Counted from the first letter of the stretch, positions 19,056 to 30,594 are shown. The stretch: 64,000 bases of DNA from Zea mays (GCF_902167145.1 NC_050097.1:138285982-138349981); one strand, 5' to 3'. The notes: a model not told the origin generated them from the sequence alone. Made by a program: numbers and translations.

Positions 19056-19746
19056 TTTGGGGGCCTTCCTCTTCCGAAGGTCCTTAAAAATCTAACTAAC
19101 CATATGTTTTCAGCTTGATTATGAATAGTTACAGGAAGCTTCAGCTTTGGGATGGAGAACTTCTCTTATGACAGAACAAAGAGAAATAAAGAGTGGGCGA
19201 TGAAGCTAGAAGCCAAAGGGCTTTGGCTGGACATGTTGACGAAGCTCAAGTACGACAACGACTGAAAAGGATAAAGACCCTACAGTCCTTAAAAATTCAT
19301 GTTAATATTATAGATAGTTACCAAGGACATAAATGTACTTTCATCCGGGATGTGTCCCGTGCCTATAAATAGATGAACAGTAACACCGTACTGTTCACGC
19401 TGGATTGTGATCACTCTCGCGCCATCCTTGCACCCTCACCTTCTAACAAGCCGAATGTACCAATGTAATATGAATATCACCTATGTTTATTCATGTTTAT
19501 GGAATGCGAGAATAAATAGTTTATTGATACATAATTGTTATTACCTCTATTCTTTAATGTTCCTTTACTTTCTTATTTGCATTTATATTTATATGCCGAA
19601 ATGATGAAGTTATGTCCTTCATGACCTTCGTCTGAAGATCATTATATCCGAGAGGAAATAATGCTTCGAAGGACGAAGGTCTTTAACCATTAACAATTGT
19701 GTTGCCTTGTTCCTGATTTATAGCATTTGAGAACAAGTGACCAACA
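19056..19746 (+). repeat. Outer 3' LTR (subfamily 1)
   Basis: A 691-bp LTR nearly identical to 7131-7823. Its first bases are TTTGGGGG instead of TGTTGGGGG, a terminal mutation. It contains TATAAATA at 19364-19371, ends CCAACA and is followed by the GTGGG duplication. Confidence 0.9.
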
Positions 19747-19751
19747 GTGGG

Positions 19752-19981
19752 GTTAGGGTCAAAGCAATTGCTTTTAGTTTGTCTGGTATTTATTATTAGT
19801 AGAAGCCAAGTTTTAGCAATAACCAACTCATGAATCATTTCCTCATCGAGGACATCATTATCATCATCGTAACCAAAACCATTAATAGAATCATTGCATC
19901 TCAAACCATCTGTATCTCTAATCAAAGAGGATCCCATGGCCGCTCATAACTGTAAGCACGACTAATATATCAGTTTCTAAT
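19752..19981 (-). repeat. Solo Gypsy LTR, segment 2
   Basis: Continues 6702-7130. The end (CTCATAACTGTAAGCACGAC, then ATATCAG) aligns with 26408-26445 of the other long Gypsy LTR, and the continuation at 51232 (CCTCTGTGGAGGTCGCACAC) matches the sequence that follows there. The last five bases CTAAT are the target duplication of the Copia element. Confidence 0.75.
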
Positions 19982-21180
19982 TGAAAGTCGCCTAGAGGGG
20001 GGGTGATACGCGAAAACTGAAATTTACAAACTTTAAGCACAACTACAACTCGGGGTTAGCGTTAGAAATAAAATCGAGTCCAAAAGGGAGGGTGAAAACA
20101 AATCAACCAAGAAATAAAGCGAGTGACACGGTGATTTGTTTTACCGAGGTTCGGTTCTTGCAAACCTAGTCCCCATTGAGGTGGTCACAAAGACCGGGTC
20201 TCTTTCAACCCTTTCCCTCTCTCAAACGGTCACTTAGACCGAGTGAGCTTTCTCCTTAATCAAATGGGTCACTAAGACCCCTCACAAGGACCACCACAAC
20301 TTGGTGTCTCTTTCTTTGATTACAAATGTCTTGAGAACAAGAATGAGGAAGAAGAAAGCGATCCAAGAACAAGAGCTCAAAGAACACGAGCAAAACTCTC
20401 TCTCTAGTCACTAAGTGTTTGGAGTGTATTTGGGACTTGGAGAGGCTTTGATTCTTTTGAATTGTGTCTTGTATTGATTGCACTAGCTCTTGTATTGAAT
20501 GAGATGTCTGAAAAACTTGGATGCTTGGAGTGGTGGTGGTTGGGGGTATTTATAGCCCCAACCACCAATTCAACCGTTGGGGAGGTTGTCTATCGATGGG
20601 CGCACCGGACAGTCCGTTGCGCCACCGGACAGTGTCTGGTGCGCCAGCCACGTCACTCAACCATTAGGGTTCTGACGGTTTCGACCGTTGGAGCTCTGAC
20701 ATCTTGGGGCACCGGACAGTCCGGTGCCGCACCGGACAAGCACTGTTCATTGCCCGGTGCGCCTCTGACGCCTGCTCTGACTTCTGCGCGCACTGTTCAC
20801 GCATTGTTCACACTTTTGCAGACGACCGTTGCGCTGTTAGTCGGTTGCTCCGCTTGGCGCACCAGACAGTCCGGTGGCACACCGGACAGTCCGGTGAATT
20901 ATAGCGGAGCGGTGTCTGAGAAACCCGAAGGTGAAGAGTTCAGACTGTACGGCCCTGGTGCACCGGACACTGTCCGGTGGTGCACCGGACAGCCCGGTGC
21001 GCCAGACCAGGGTTATCTTCGGTTTCTTTTGCTCCTTTCTTTTGAACCCTAACTTAGATCTTTTTATTGGTTTGTGTTGAACCTTTAGCACCTGTAGAAC
21101 ATATAATCTAGAGCAAACTAGTTAGTCCAATTATTTGTGTTGGGCTTTCAACCACCAAAATCATTTAGGAAAAGGTTTGA
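19982..21180 (-). repeat. Copia 3' LTR, terminally deleted
   Basis: Matches the 5' LTR at 49957-51226, but the first 16 or so bases of the LTR (read on the - strand) and the adjoining purine tract are gone: after AAAGGTTTGA the sequence passes straight into internal sequence. It contains several CACCGGACAGTCCGGTG-type palindromes. Confidence 0.85.
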
Positions 21181-22096
21181 TGATTGATGCCAACACAAAC
21201 CAAAGCAAATATATAAGTGCAGAATTGAACTAGTTTGCATAAGGTACGTGCAAAGGTTACTTAGAATTAAACCAATTTTATAGTTTCATAGGATATGCAT
21301 GGATTGCTTTCTTTCTATTTAACATTTTGGACCACATTTGCACCACTTGTTTTTTTTTGTGAATTCTTTTGGAAAATCTTTTCAAAGTCCTTCTGCAAAT
21401 AGTCAAAGGTATATGAATAATATTGTGAGAAGCATTTTCAAGATTTGAAGATTTCTCTCCCTGTTTCAAATGCTTTTCCTTTGACTCCCCCTTGATGAAA
21501 TTCTCCTCTTAGTGTTCAAGAGGGTTTTACAAATTGGAAGACGATCAAATATTTTAGATACCAATTTGAAAAATCCTAACCAATTGGAAAACATACCAAT
21601 TTTGAAATATGTCTATTTCAAAATTTTCATCATAAGATTGCCAATTGAAGAGACAAACATAAATCATTATTTTCAAAAATTGGTGGTGCGGTCGTGTTGC
21701 TTTGGGCTTAATATTTCTCCCCTTTGGCATTAATCGCCAAAAACGGAGTCTTTTGAGAGCCCTCTTTACTTTCTCCTCAATGGTATGAGTAATAATAGTG
21801 AAGATTATACCAAAGTGGAGAGCGGTGCGGAGTGACGACGAAGGGTAAATAATATCGATAGAGTGGAGTGGAAGCCTTGTCTTCGCCGAAGACTCCATTT
21901 CCCTTTCAATCTACGATTTAGCATAGGAATACACTTGAAAACACATTAGTCATAGACATAAAAGAGATATGATCAAAGGTACATAAATGAGCTATGTGTG
22001 CAAAGTATCAATCAAAGTTCCAAGAATTAAGAATGTTTAGCTCATTCCTAAGTTTGGTAAAGGTTTTCTCATCTAATGGTTTGGTAAAGATATCGG
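21181..22096 (-). other. Copia region between RNase H and 3' LTR
   Basis: AT-rich, no coding frame of note. This is the 3' non-coding part of the element; the purine tract expected at its left end is deleted. Confidence 0.6.
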
Positions 22097-22667
22097 CTAG
22101 TTGTTCTTTGGAGCTACATAAGCAATCTCGATATCCCCCCTTTGTTGGTGATCCCTCAAAAAGTGATACCGAATGTCTATGTGTTTAGTGCGGCTGTGTT
22201 CAACGGGATTATCCGCCATGCGGATTGCACTCTCATTATCACATAGGAGAGGGACTTTGCTCAATTTGTAGCCATAGTCCCTAAGGGTTTGCCTCATACA
22301 AACTAATTGCGCACAGCAATGGCCTGCGGCAATATACTCAGCTTCGGCGGTAGAAAGAGCTACTGAATTTTGTTTCTTTGAAGCCCAAGACACCAGGGAT
22401 CTCCCCAGAAACTGACAAGTCCCTGATGTGCTCTTTCTATCAATTTTACACCCTGCCCAAATTAGCATCTGAATAACCTATTAAATCAAAAGTGGATCCC
22501 TTGGGGTACCAAAGACCAAACTTAGGTGTATAAACTAAATATCTCATGATTCTTTTCATGGCCCTAAGGTGAATTTCCTTAGGATCGGCTTGGAACCTTG
22601 CGCACATGCATACGGAGAGCATAATATCCGGTCGAGATGCACATAAATAGAGTAAAGATCCTATCAT
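22097..22667 (-). pseudogene. Copia RNase H and end of RT
   Basis: Two overlapping frames. The upstream one (22446-22667) keeps MIGSLLYLCASRPDI, the conserved end of Copia RT. The other (22097-22468) encodes RNase H: KIDRKSTSGTCQFLGRSLVSW, ALSTAEAEYIAA, LLCDNESAIRMADNP and RTKHIDIRYHFLRD, with the catalytic acidic residues AEAEY and CDNESA present. RNase H removes the RNA strand after cDNA synthesis. A frameshift at about 22450 separates the pieces. In the full polyprotein this follows RT directly. Confidence 0.85.
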
Positions 22668-23521
22668 TGACCGGTATACCTTTTGATCATGGATTTACCT
22701 CCCGTGTCGAGGTCGAGATGCCCATTAGTTCCCATGGGTGTCTTGATGGGCTTGGCATCCTTCATTCCAAACTTGGTGAGTATGTCTTGAATATACTTGG
22801 TTTGGCTAATGAAGGTGCCCTCTTGGAGTTGCTTTACTTGAAATCCTAAGAAGTACTTCAACTCCCCCATCATTGACATCTCAAATTTTTTAATCATTAT
22901 CCTACTAAACTCTTACCATGTAGATTTGTTAGTAGACCCAAATATGATATCATCAACATAAATTTGGCATACAAACAAATGATTTGCAATGGTTTTAGTA
23001 AAGAGTGTAGGATCGGCTTTATCAACTTTGAAGCCATTAGTGATAAGAAAATCTCTTAGGCATTCATACCATGCTCTTGCGGCTTGCTTGAGCCCATAAA
23101 GCGCCTTAGAGAGTTTATAAACGTGATTAGGGTACTCACTATCTTCAAAGCCGGGAGGTTGCTCAACATAGACCTCTTCCTTGATTGGTCCATTGAGGAA
23201 GGCACTCTTCACGTCCATTTGGTAAAGCTTAAAGCCATGGTAGGTAGCATAGGCAAGTAATATACGAATTGACTCAAGCCTAGCTACGGTTGCATAGGTT
23301 TCACCGAAATCCAAACCTTCGACTTGTGAATATCCTTTGGCTACAAGTTGGGCTATGTTCCTTGTCACCACACCATGCTCATCTTGCTTGTTGCGGAATA
23401 CCCACTTGGTTCCTACAACATTTTGATTAGGATGTGGAACTAAATGTCATACCTCATTCCTTGTGAAGTTGTTGAGTTCCTCTTGCATTGCCAACACCCA
23501 ATCCGAATCTCTTAATGCATC
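22664..23521 (-). pseudogene. Copia reverse transcriptase
   Basis: Motifs in order: [55 protein letters not shown] and the active-site YVDDIIFGS (22913-23371), then the thumb part FEMSMMGELKYFLGFQVKQL (22664-22897). Copia RT copies element RNA into DNA. Stops near 23430-23520 and at about 22905 break the frame, so no full protein can be made. The aspartates of YVDD and QMD are intact. Confidence 0.88.
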
Positions 23522-24190
23522 CTATACCCTGTATGGCTCAATAGAAGACATAAAAGAGTAATGTTCACAAAAATGTGCGACTCGAGATCGAGTTGTTACC
23601 CTCTTATGAATATCGTCGAGGATGGAGTTCACGGGGTGATCTCTTTGAATCGCTTGGTGGACTCTTGGGTGTGGCGTTCTTTGACCCTGAGTTTCTTGCT
23701 CGTCTTCCTTGTCTTGATCATTTTCATCTCCCCCTTGATCATTGTCCTCCTCTTGAGGTGGCTCATCTTCTTGATCTTCTTCATCATTGTCTTGAGCTTG
23801 ATCCTCATCTTGGGTTGGTGGAGATGCTTGATTGGAAGATGATGGTTGATCTTGTGCTTGTGGAGGCTCTTCGAATTCCTTACGACACACATCCCCAATG
23901 GACATGTTCCTTAGTGCGACGCATGGAGCCTCTTCATCATCTAGTTCATCAAGATCAACTTGCTCTACTTGAGAGCCATTAGTCTCATCAAACACAATGT
24001 CACAAGAAACCTCAACTAATCCAGTGGATTTGTTGAAGACTCTATATGCCCTTATGTTTGAGTTATAACCAAGTAAAAAGCCTTCTACAGCCTTAGGAGC
24101 AAATTTAGATTTTCTACCTCTTTTAACAAGAATAAAACATTTGCTACCAAAGACTCTAAAATATGAAACATTGGGCTTTTTACAGTGTGA
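23522..24190 (-). pseudogene. Copia integrase C-terminus and acidic linker
   Basis: Starts, in the correct frame, near KPNVSYFRVFGSKCFILVKR, the usual block after the Copia integrase core, followed by FLLGYNSNIRAYRVFNKS and VSCDIVFDETNG, then a long Asp/Glu/Gln-rich linker to RT. The frame upstream of about 24190 is out of phase with the integrase core, so a frameshift separates them. The linker stop at 23522 ends the frame just before RT. Confidence 0.8.
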
Positions 24191-24593
24191 GGAGTTCATA
24201 TGACGTCTTCTTGAGGATTCGGTGAAGGTAGAGCTGGTCGATGGAGTAGCAGGCGGTGTTAATCGCCTCAGCCCAGAACCGGTCCAGAGTCTTGTACTCA
24301 TCAAGCATGGTCCTCGCCATGTCCAGTAGAGTTCTATTTTTCCTCTCCACAACAACATTTTGTTGAGGTGTGTAGGGAGAAGAGAACTCATGCTTGATGA
24401 CCTGCTCCTCAAGAAAGCCTTCTATTTGTGAGTTCTTGAACTCCGTCCCGTTGTCGCTTCTTATTTTCTTGATCCTTAATCCGAACTCATTTTGAGCTCG
24501 TCTCAAGAATCCCTTTAAGTGAAGCGAGGTCTCTTGGGTTTTTGCAAGAAAAATCTCAAACCCAAGAGACCATGCTTGATGAGTACAAGACAA
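24180..24593 (-). pseudogene. Copia integrase core, 5'-deleted
   Basis: Encodes the second half of the integrase catalytic core: IRSDNGTEF with the second Asp and PYTPQQNVVVERKNRTL with the Glu of the D,D35E triad, then DMARTMLDEY and FWAEAINTACY. The zinc-binding HHCC region and the first Asp are missing, because sequence between the protease end (24604) and this block has been lost. Integrase joins the cDNA ends to host DNA, so this element cannot insert itself. Confidence 0.85.
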
Positions 24594-24603
24594 CTAAGTA
24601 TAG

Positions 24604-24942
24604 CTAACACTCTAATACTCCCTTAAATGCTACTGAATCATCACTTTTTCTAAAGACAGTAACACCTATATCCGTAAAAAGATAGTTGTAACCCATTTTG
24701 CATAATTGAGAAACTGAAAGCAAGTTATAATCTAAAGAATCTACAAGAAAAACATTGGAAATGGAATGGTCAGGTGATATAGCAATTTTACCAAGTCCTT
24801 TGACCAAACCTTGATTTTCATCCCCGAATGTGATAGCTCTTTGGGGATCTTCGTTTTTCTCGGAGGAGGCCTGACATGTGGTTTGTGCATCCGCTATCAA
24901 TGATCCAACTTGAGCCCCCGGATGCATAAACCTACAAAACAA
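24604..24942 (-). pseudogene. Copia protease region
   Basis: The frame ITFGDENQGLVKGLGKIAIS...NVFLVDSLDYNLLSVSQLC is the conserved segment after the Copia aspartic protease. The active-site motif WIIDSGCTNHMSG is present immediately upstream (about 24877-24915) but in another frame, so a frameshift of one or two bases lies near 24860. Protease normally releases Gag, RT and integrase from the polyprotein. Confidence 0.8.
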
Positions 24943-24961
24943 GTTTAGGCCTTGTTCTTAG

Positions 24962-25830
24962 TTACCCAACAGTCTTGGGTCCTTTGATGTTAGAAACAAG
25001 CACCTTGGGTACCCAAACACAAGTCTTGGAGCCCTTCTGTTTGCCCCCAACATATTTGGCAACTACTTTGCCTGATTTGTTAGTAAGCACATAAGATGCA
25101 TCAAAATTCTTAAATGAAATATTGGGTTCATTTGATGCAACAGGAGATTTCTTTTTAGGCATTTTAACATGGGTAGAATGCCTAAAACTAGATCTCTCAT
25201 TCTTATACATAAAAGCATGATGAGGACCAGAATGAGACTTCCTAGAATGAATTCTCCTAATTTTATGCTCGGGATAACCAGCAGGATATAAAATATAGCC
25301 CTTGTTATCCTGAGCCATGGGAGCCTTACCCTTAACAAAATTAGACAATTTCTTGGGGGCATTAAGCTTGACATTGCCTCCCTGTTGGAAGCCAATGCCA
25401 TCCTTAATGCCAGGGCGTCTCCCATTATAGAGCATGCTTCTAGCAAATTTAAATTTTTCATTCTCTATCTCATGCTCATTAATTTTAGCAGTTAGTTGAG
25501 ATATGTGATCATTTTGTTCTTTAATTAAAGCTAGGTGATCATGAATAGCATCAACATTAATATCTCTACATCTAGTACAAATAGAAACATGATCAACACT
25601 AGATGTAAAAGGTTTGCAAGATTTTAATTCATCAATCTTAGCATGCAAAATGGCGTTCTCATTTCTAAGGTTGTAAATAGAGATATTGCAAACATTTAAA
25701 TCTTTAGCCTTAGAAATTAATTTGTCATTTTCAATTTTAAGGCTAGAAAGTGATTCATTTAATTTATCAATCTTAGCAATTAAACTAGCATTATCATTTT
25801 TAAGATTGACAAGAGAATCAACACAACCAT
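24962..25830 (-). pseudogene. Copia gag C-terminal region, after nested insertion
   Basis: Continues gag from 48200 across the insertion. The frame 24962-25648 carries a coiled-coil stretch (LIKEQNDHISQLTAKINEHE), then a basic segment (KAPMAQDNKGYILYPAGYPEH) and ends CVWVPKVLVSNIKGPK. The ACCAT duplication marks the break at 25826-25830. It is a linker between the zinc knuckle and protease; no enzyme motif. Confidence 0.75.
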
Positions 25831-27224
25831 TGTCACACCCGGATTTCGGGGCACCAAGACCCGGGCACGAACATAATCATCAGGTGTGCTGGGACCAAGT
25901 CTCACACATATGATGAATCATGGCACAGGATCGAATGTCACATCTTTACTACATAACAGTTGTTCTATACAAAATAAATAAATAATTACATTATAAGGAG
26001 ACAACGGTCCAGCAACCCAAAGTTGACTGGGAGACGACGACCTAGACCTCTCACGAACTCATCGCAGCATCCTCCAAGCGCCTCATCCTGCGGTACCTGT
26101 TCTTAACCTGTGGGGGTGTGAGACATCAAGAGTGAGCTCACATACGTTCATAGCTCAACAAGATGTGGGGAATAATGTGCATGAACTCGCCAAAGGTGGG
26201 AGCTCACGTGAAGTGTAAGGCTTACCAAAGAGGATGGTTGAAGCTGAGCATTGCTTTTAAAGTTGGTCAAAATTTTATTAGCAATTACTAAGTATAAGTA
26301 AATACCAACCCAATTAAATAGTAGAACAAAAGTAACAACATCACCTGCGATGCAATGCATATGACAAATTGAATTTAGTTCCATAATTTAATCATGTGAG
26401 TGTCCGAGCTGCTCATGACCGTGAGCACGGCTAGTATACCAGTTTTACACTCTACAGAGGTTGCGCATCTTTACCCACAAGTCATGTTACCCATCTACCA
26501 AGAGACGGCCAATCCCATACACCTCTACCAAGGAGGCGAGGCAGGGTAACACTACGAGGCCTTTACAAAGTTCCACTAGCTTCAGAAAACCCGTTATAGT
26601 TTATAGGAAGCTCCAATGCAGGAATCCCTCGCCTGACCGCCATCGCAGCAAAATCAACCAAAGACCTCCCTACACTGACCACTCCCCTACTGCCCTTGCC
26701 CCTTTCGGGTAAGGTAGTCATCCACTAGCTTTCCTAGTTAATCAGCCAAGGGCGTCCCATTAAACCCTTGTGGTAGCACTGTTTTCCGGGGTGGTTCTCC
26801 ATGTTCCCATTAACATAATGATCTTATCATGAACAGTAAATAATGAACAGATAATAAAAAGTGTAATCATGAGTAGTGAATATATCTATACCGAAAACCA
26901 CATAAAGCAATAACATGTACTACCCAAAAAATTAGTAGTAAAACCAGTGGTGAAACAAGGTGTAAAGATAGTCAAAATCTAGGGTAACCTATTGGGTCCC
27001 ATCAAAATTAACCTATGCAGATCATTATGATTAATAAGAACATGACTGGGTAAAAAGGAAGTGATCAAGGGCACAACTTGCCTGGCACTTGAGATTACAG
27101 GTACCAACTTGCTCTTCGGTGACTCGTGTCCACACTGCTAGTCGTAGCAATACAAACAGACATGGTATAGGCAAAATTAACATCACACCAAACATAAGAA
27201 CAAACTAAATAATAATAATCTATG
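25831..27224 (-). repeat. Long Gypsy 3' LTR, left segment
   Basis: Aligns closely with 44596-45990 of the 5' LTR. The last five bases, CTATG, are the target duplication of the Huck-like insertion; the LTR resumes at 40909. Confidence 0.9.
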
Positions 27225-27411
27225 TGGCGGCGTTTTGACCCAGGGGGGGTCCCTTGTCCGACGAGAAAATTGTCGCTGCGTGTCCCAGCCCAGATGGGTC
27301 GGCGCGAGACGGAACACAAGGGGGAAAACAGTAAGGGGAAACCACGACCTCGTGTTGTCCTGCGCCTAGGGCGGATGCGCTTGCAGTAGGGGGTTACAAG
27401 CGTTCGCGCGG

Positions 27412-27442
<31 letters not shown>

Positions 27443-28740
27443 CCTTGTGCGCCAGCCCGTTCTCCCACGCGGCCACCTTCTCGTACGAGAGCCCTGGACC
27501 TTTCTTTTATAGATGTAAGGAGAGGGCCCATGTGTACAATGGGGGTGTAGCAATGTGCTAACGTGTCTAGCGAAGGGGAGCCAGAGCCCTATGTACATGT
27601 CGTCGTGGCTATCGGAGAGGTTTTGGCGCCCTGTTCATGTGATGTCGTGGCCGTCGGAGGAGCGCTTGAGCCCTGTGGAAGTACAGCTGTCGGGGCTGTT
27701 GGATCCTTGCTGACGTCTCCTTGCTTTCGTAAGGGGCTGAGAGCCGCCGTCGTCATGGAGCACGCAGGGTGCCATCATTACTTGTTTACCGGGGCGAGCC
27801 AGATGGGACGCCGGTCTTGTTCCCCGTAGCCTGAGCTAGCTAGGGGTAGGGTAATGATGGCCCCCCGTGATGTGGTCGGTCCGAGCCCGAGGTCGGGCGA
27901 GGCGGAGGCTCCTCCGAGGTCGAGGCTGAGTCCGGGCCCGGGGGTCGGGTGAGGTGGAGACCGTCGTCCGAGGTCAAGGTAGAGTCCGAGCCCCGGGGGT
28001 CGGGCAAGGCGGAGATCGTCGTCCAAGGTCGAGGTTGAGTCCGAGCCCAGGGGTCGGGCGAGGCGGAGACCGTCGTCCGAGGTCGAGGTAGAGTCTGAGC
28101 CCAGGGGTCGGGCGAGGCGGAGACCATCGTCCGAGGTCGAGGTAGAGTCCGAGCCCCGGGGGTCGGGCGAGGCGGAGACCGTCTTTCGAGGTCGAGGTCG
28201 AGTCCGAGCCCTAGGGTTGGGCGAGGCGGAGCTTTCCATGGCGCCTGAGGCCGGTCTTGGCGGCTGTCAGCCTCACCCTGACGGGTGGCACAGCAGTCGG
28301 AGCAGCACAGGCGGTGCTGTTTTCCTGTCAGGTCGGTCAGTGGAGCGGCAAAGTGACTGCGGTCACTTCGGCTCTGTCGACTGAAGAGCGTGCGTCAGGA
28401 TAAGGTGTCAGGCGATCCTCGCATTGAATGCTCCTGCGATACGGTCGGTTGGCGTAGCGATCCGGCCAAGGTTGCTTCTCCGCGAAGCCTGCCCGAGCTG
28501 GGCCTCGGGCGAGTCAAAGGTGCGTCCGTTGCTTGAGGAGACCCTCAGGCGAGGCGTGAATCTGCCTTGGTCTACTGTTCCTGCCCGAGGCTAGGCTCGG
28601 GCGAGACGAGATCATGTCCCTTGAGTGGACGGAGCCTTGACCGGAATTGCGCCCATCAGGCCTTTGCAGCTTTGTGCTGATGGGGGTTACCAGCTGAGAT
28701 TTAGGAGTCTTGGGAGTACCCCTAATTATGGTCCCCGACA
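27225..28740 (-). repeat. Huck-like 3' LTR
   Basis: About 1516 bp, nearly identical to the 5' LTR at 39377-40903. It contains a (GA)n run of about 26 bp at 27411-27436 and a GC-rich minisatellite of roughly 54-bp units (about 27890-28240; GGTCGGGCGAGGCGGAGACC core). The terminal bases are TGGCGGCG in place of TGTCGGCG. Confidence 0.92.
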
Positions 28741-28755
28741 GTAGCCCCCGAGCCT
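28741..28755 (-). other. Polypurine tract of Huck-like element
   Basis: On the - strand, GGCTCGGGGGCTAC directly precedes the 3' LTR; it is the likely plus-strand primer. Confidence 0.7.
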
Positions 28756-30570
28756 CGAAGGGAGTGTTAGTACTCGCTTGGAGGCTTTTGTCGCACTTTT
28801 TTGCAAGGGGACCGGCCTTTCTCGGTTGCGTTTCATTCCGGTGGGTGCGCGCGAGCGCACCCGCCGGGTGTAGCCCCCGAGGCCTCGGAGGAGTGGTTTG
28901 ACTCCTTCGAGGTCTTAATGCCTTTCGTGATGCCTCGGCCGGTCTGGTTGTTCCCTCATGCGAACTGGCCATAGCCCGGGTGCGTAGTCAGGTTCCAAGT
29001 TCTCGGGCTGGTATGTTGACGCTGTCAACGGTTTGGCCGGAGCCGGGTTTGCGAGAGCAGCCCCCGAGCCTCCGCACAGAGCGAGTGGATGGTCCAGGAC
29101 TGACTCGGCTTTTTTCATACGCCCCTGCGTCGCCTTTCCGCAAGGAGGAGGGGGGAAAGCGCCATGTTGCCCTCGGAGGGCGCCGAATATGGTGTCTCCA
29201 GTGAGTTGCTAATGGGTGATCCGAGTGGACGTCGTGCCCCATTCGATAAGGGTCGGCTAGTGGCCCAGAGGCGCGCTCCTAACGTACCTGCAGGTGATTT
29301 GCCGGACCCGGTCCCGTTTGATAGGGTCTGAGGGCTCAATGCCTCCCTCTGATGGGATTCCGTTACAGAATCGCTCCTGCTGGTCTTGGAAATGTCCTAG
29401 GGTACCTCGAGAGCGTAGCCCGAGCCTCGGCCATGTATCGGACGTACCCAGAGTCATCCCTCGCCCTGTGTGCTCTGAGGCGGCTGTCGAACCCTTCGGG
29501 GGCCAGCCTATGAACCCCTGATCAGTAGTGGGCGCGGAGCCCGAGTGGCCTGAGGCGGCTGTCGAACCCTTTCGAGGGGCCAGCCTTCGAACCTCTGACC
29601 AGTAGTGGGCACGGAGCCCGAGTGCTCTGAGGCGGCCGTCGAACCCTTCCAAGGGGCCAGCCTTCGAACCTCTGATCAGTAGGAGGGCTCGGGGCCCGCT
29701 TCCTTCGCGGAGAAGGATCCCTTTCGGAGTATCCCCTTTCCCGGTCCCTGTAGCAAGAGAGAGAGGGGAAGAGGAAAAGGATTCGAAATCGAACGACGTG
29801 GCGCACCTTTTTTTACGCGGTCATCATGGCGGAGGTGAAGCGTCGCATGCTTCGCCTGCCAAAGGTGCCGCCTGCCCTGCCGCAGAGTTAATGCGACGGG
29901 ACGAGTGGTTTGCGGGGCAGCCGTTGTGCGTGCGCGAGCCGTTCGAGGAACAGAACACGGGTGCGTCGTCTTTACGTCGTGGGAGAGGGTTCTCCTGTTG
30001 CTCCAAGAGGTGATGTGTGCTTGCAGACGACTTGACCGCTGCTTCCGCCCGCCTGCTGCCGCCATTACTGCCGGCCCACTTTTGGCCATATCGACCATCG
30101 CGCCTTCTCCCGCGGCTGACTGACCTGTGACTGGTGTGCTCGGTTGGCACTGTTGGGCCATGCGTAGGGTTGCCTCGAGTCGCGGCACCGGTTCCTCAGT
30201 CGAGAAGGCGTGGTACTAGCACAAGTGGCGGTGCAGCTTCTCGCACGTAGTAACCGGCGCGCTAGTTACATGACGTGTGGGCCTCCATGCTGGACGTGTC
30301 GAAGTCGAAAGGGTGCGCCCCCTTGGTGCAGTCGCATGCCGCCTGCATGGCGGTCCGCCCTTTCACCCGCTGGTCTGGGCGAAAGTGGAGGAGTGCTTGT
30401 AACCGCTGGGCAGTTACGCGCACCGCGAGCGGCGGTTTGGCTTCTTCTGTCCTGGGCTAGCTTGCATGACGCGTGGGACCCAACCCCCGTGTCGTAGGGG
30501 GAAGACCTTAGAGCGTGTTGGTGAAGACTCAATCCACGACGCCTAAGGACGCTAGTGGGGTGAGTCACCT
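28756..30570. other. Huck-like 3' non-coding region, part 1
   Basis: GC-rich sequence between integrase and the 3' LTR with many overlapping short frames on both strands, none recognisable. It includes the tandem repeat at 29472-29690. Confidence 0.55.
29472..29690. repeat. Tandem repeat in Huck-like 3' region
   Basis: Three units of about 75 bp starting at about 29472, 29548 and 29624, each containing CTGAGGCGG(C)TGTCGAACCC, GGGGCCAGCC and CTGA(C/T)CAGTAG. Their similarity is obvious by eye. Confidence 0.8.
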
Positions 30571-30579
30571 TTAAAAAGA
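30571..30579 (+). promoter_or_regulatory. TATA-like box for possible + strand transcript
   Basis: TTTAAAAAG lies about 20 bases upstream of the ATG at 30595, on the strand opposite to the Huck coding genes. Only one copy is available here, so the call is tentative. Confidence 0.3.
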
Positions 30580-30594
30580 GGGTGACCCCCTTGG

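Larger units (their letters stand above)
7131..19746 (+). mobile_element. Composite non-autonomous Gypsy element (Grande/Cinful-Zeon-like)
   Basis: Outer LTRs at 7131-7823 and 19056-19746 belong together, and the unit is flanked by GTGGG (7126-7130 and 19747-19751). A third, different LTR lies inside at 14984-15652. Order: outer LTR, primer site, broken gag, second intact gag, minisatellite, antisense gene, purine tract, inner LTR, decayed antisense gene, purine tract, outer LTR. No protease, RT, RNase H or integrase was found, so it depended on enzymes from an autonomous relative. The CTTCG/GAAGG-rich sequence and TGTTGGGGGCC start fit the Grande and Cinful-Zeon group; the exact family is not determined. 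It is inserted in the solo LTR. Confidence 0.85.

Noticed and set aside
23561..23982. + strand Leu/Ile-rich frames that look like membrane segments
   Set aside because: Reverse reading of the acidic Glu/Asp linker of the Copia polyprotein.
27778..28239. - strand repetitive frame (Ser/Asp/Arg/Pro-rich) in the Huck-like LTR
   Set aside because: Reading of the GC-rich 54-bp LTR minisatellite; it occurs also in the other LTR and has no start context.
27880..28240. CRISPR-like regular repeats
   Set aside because: The units are contiguous tandem repeats with no spacers, in a plant LTR.
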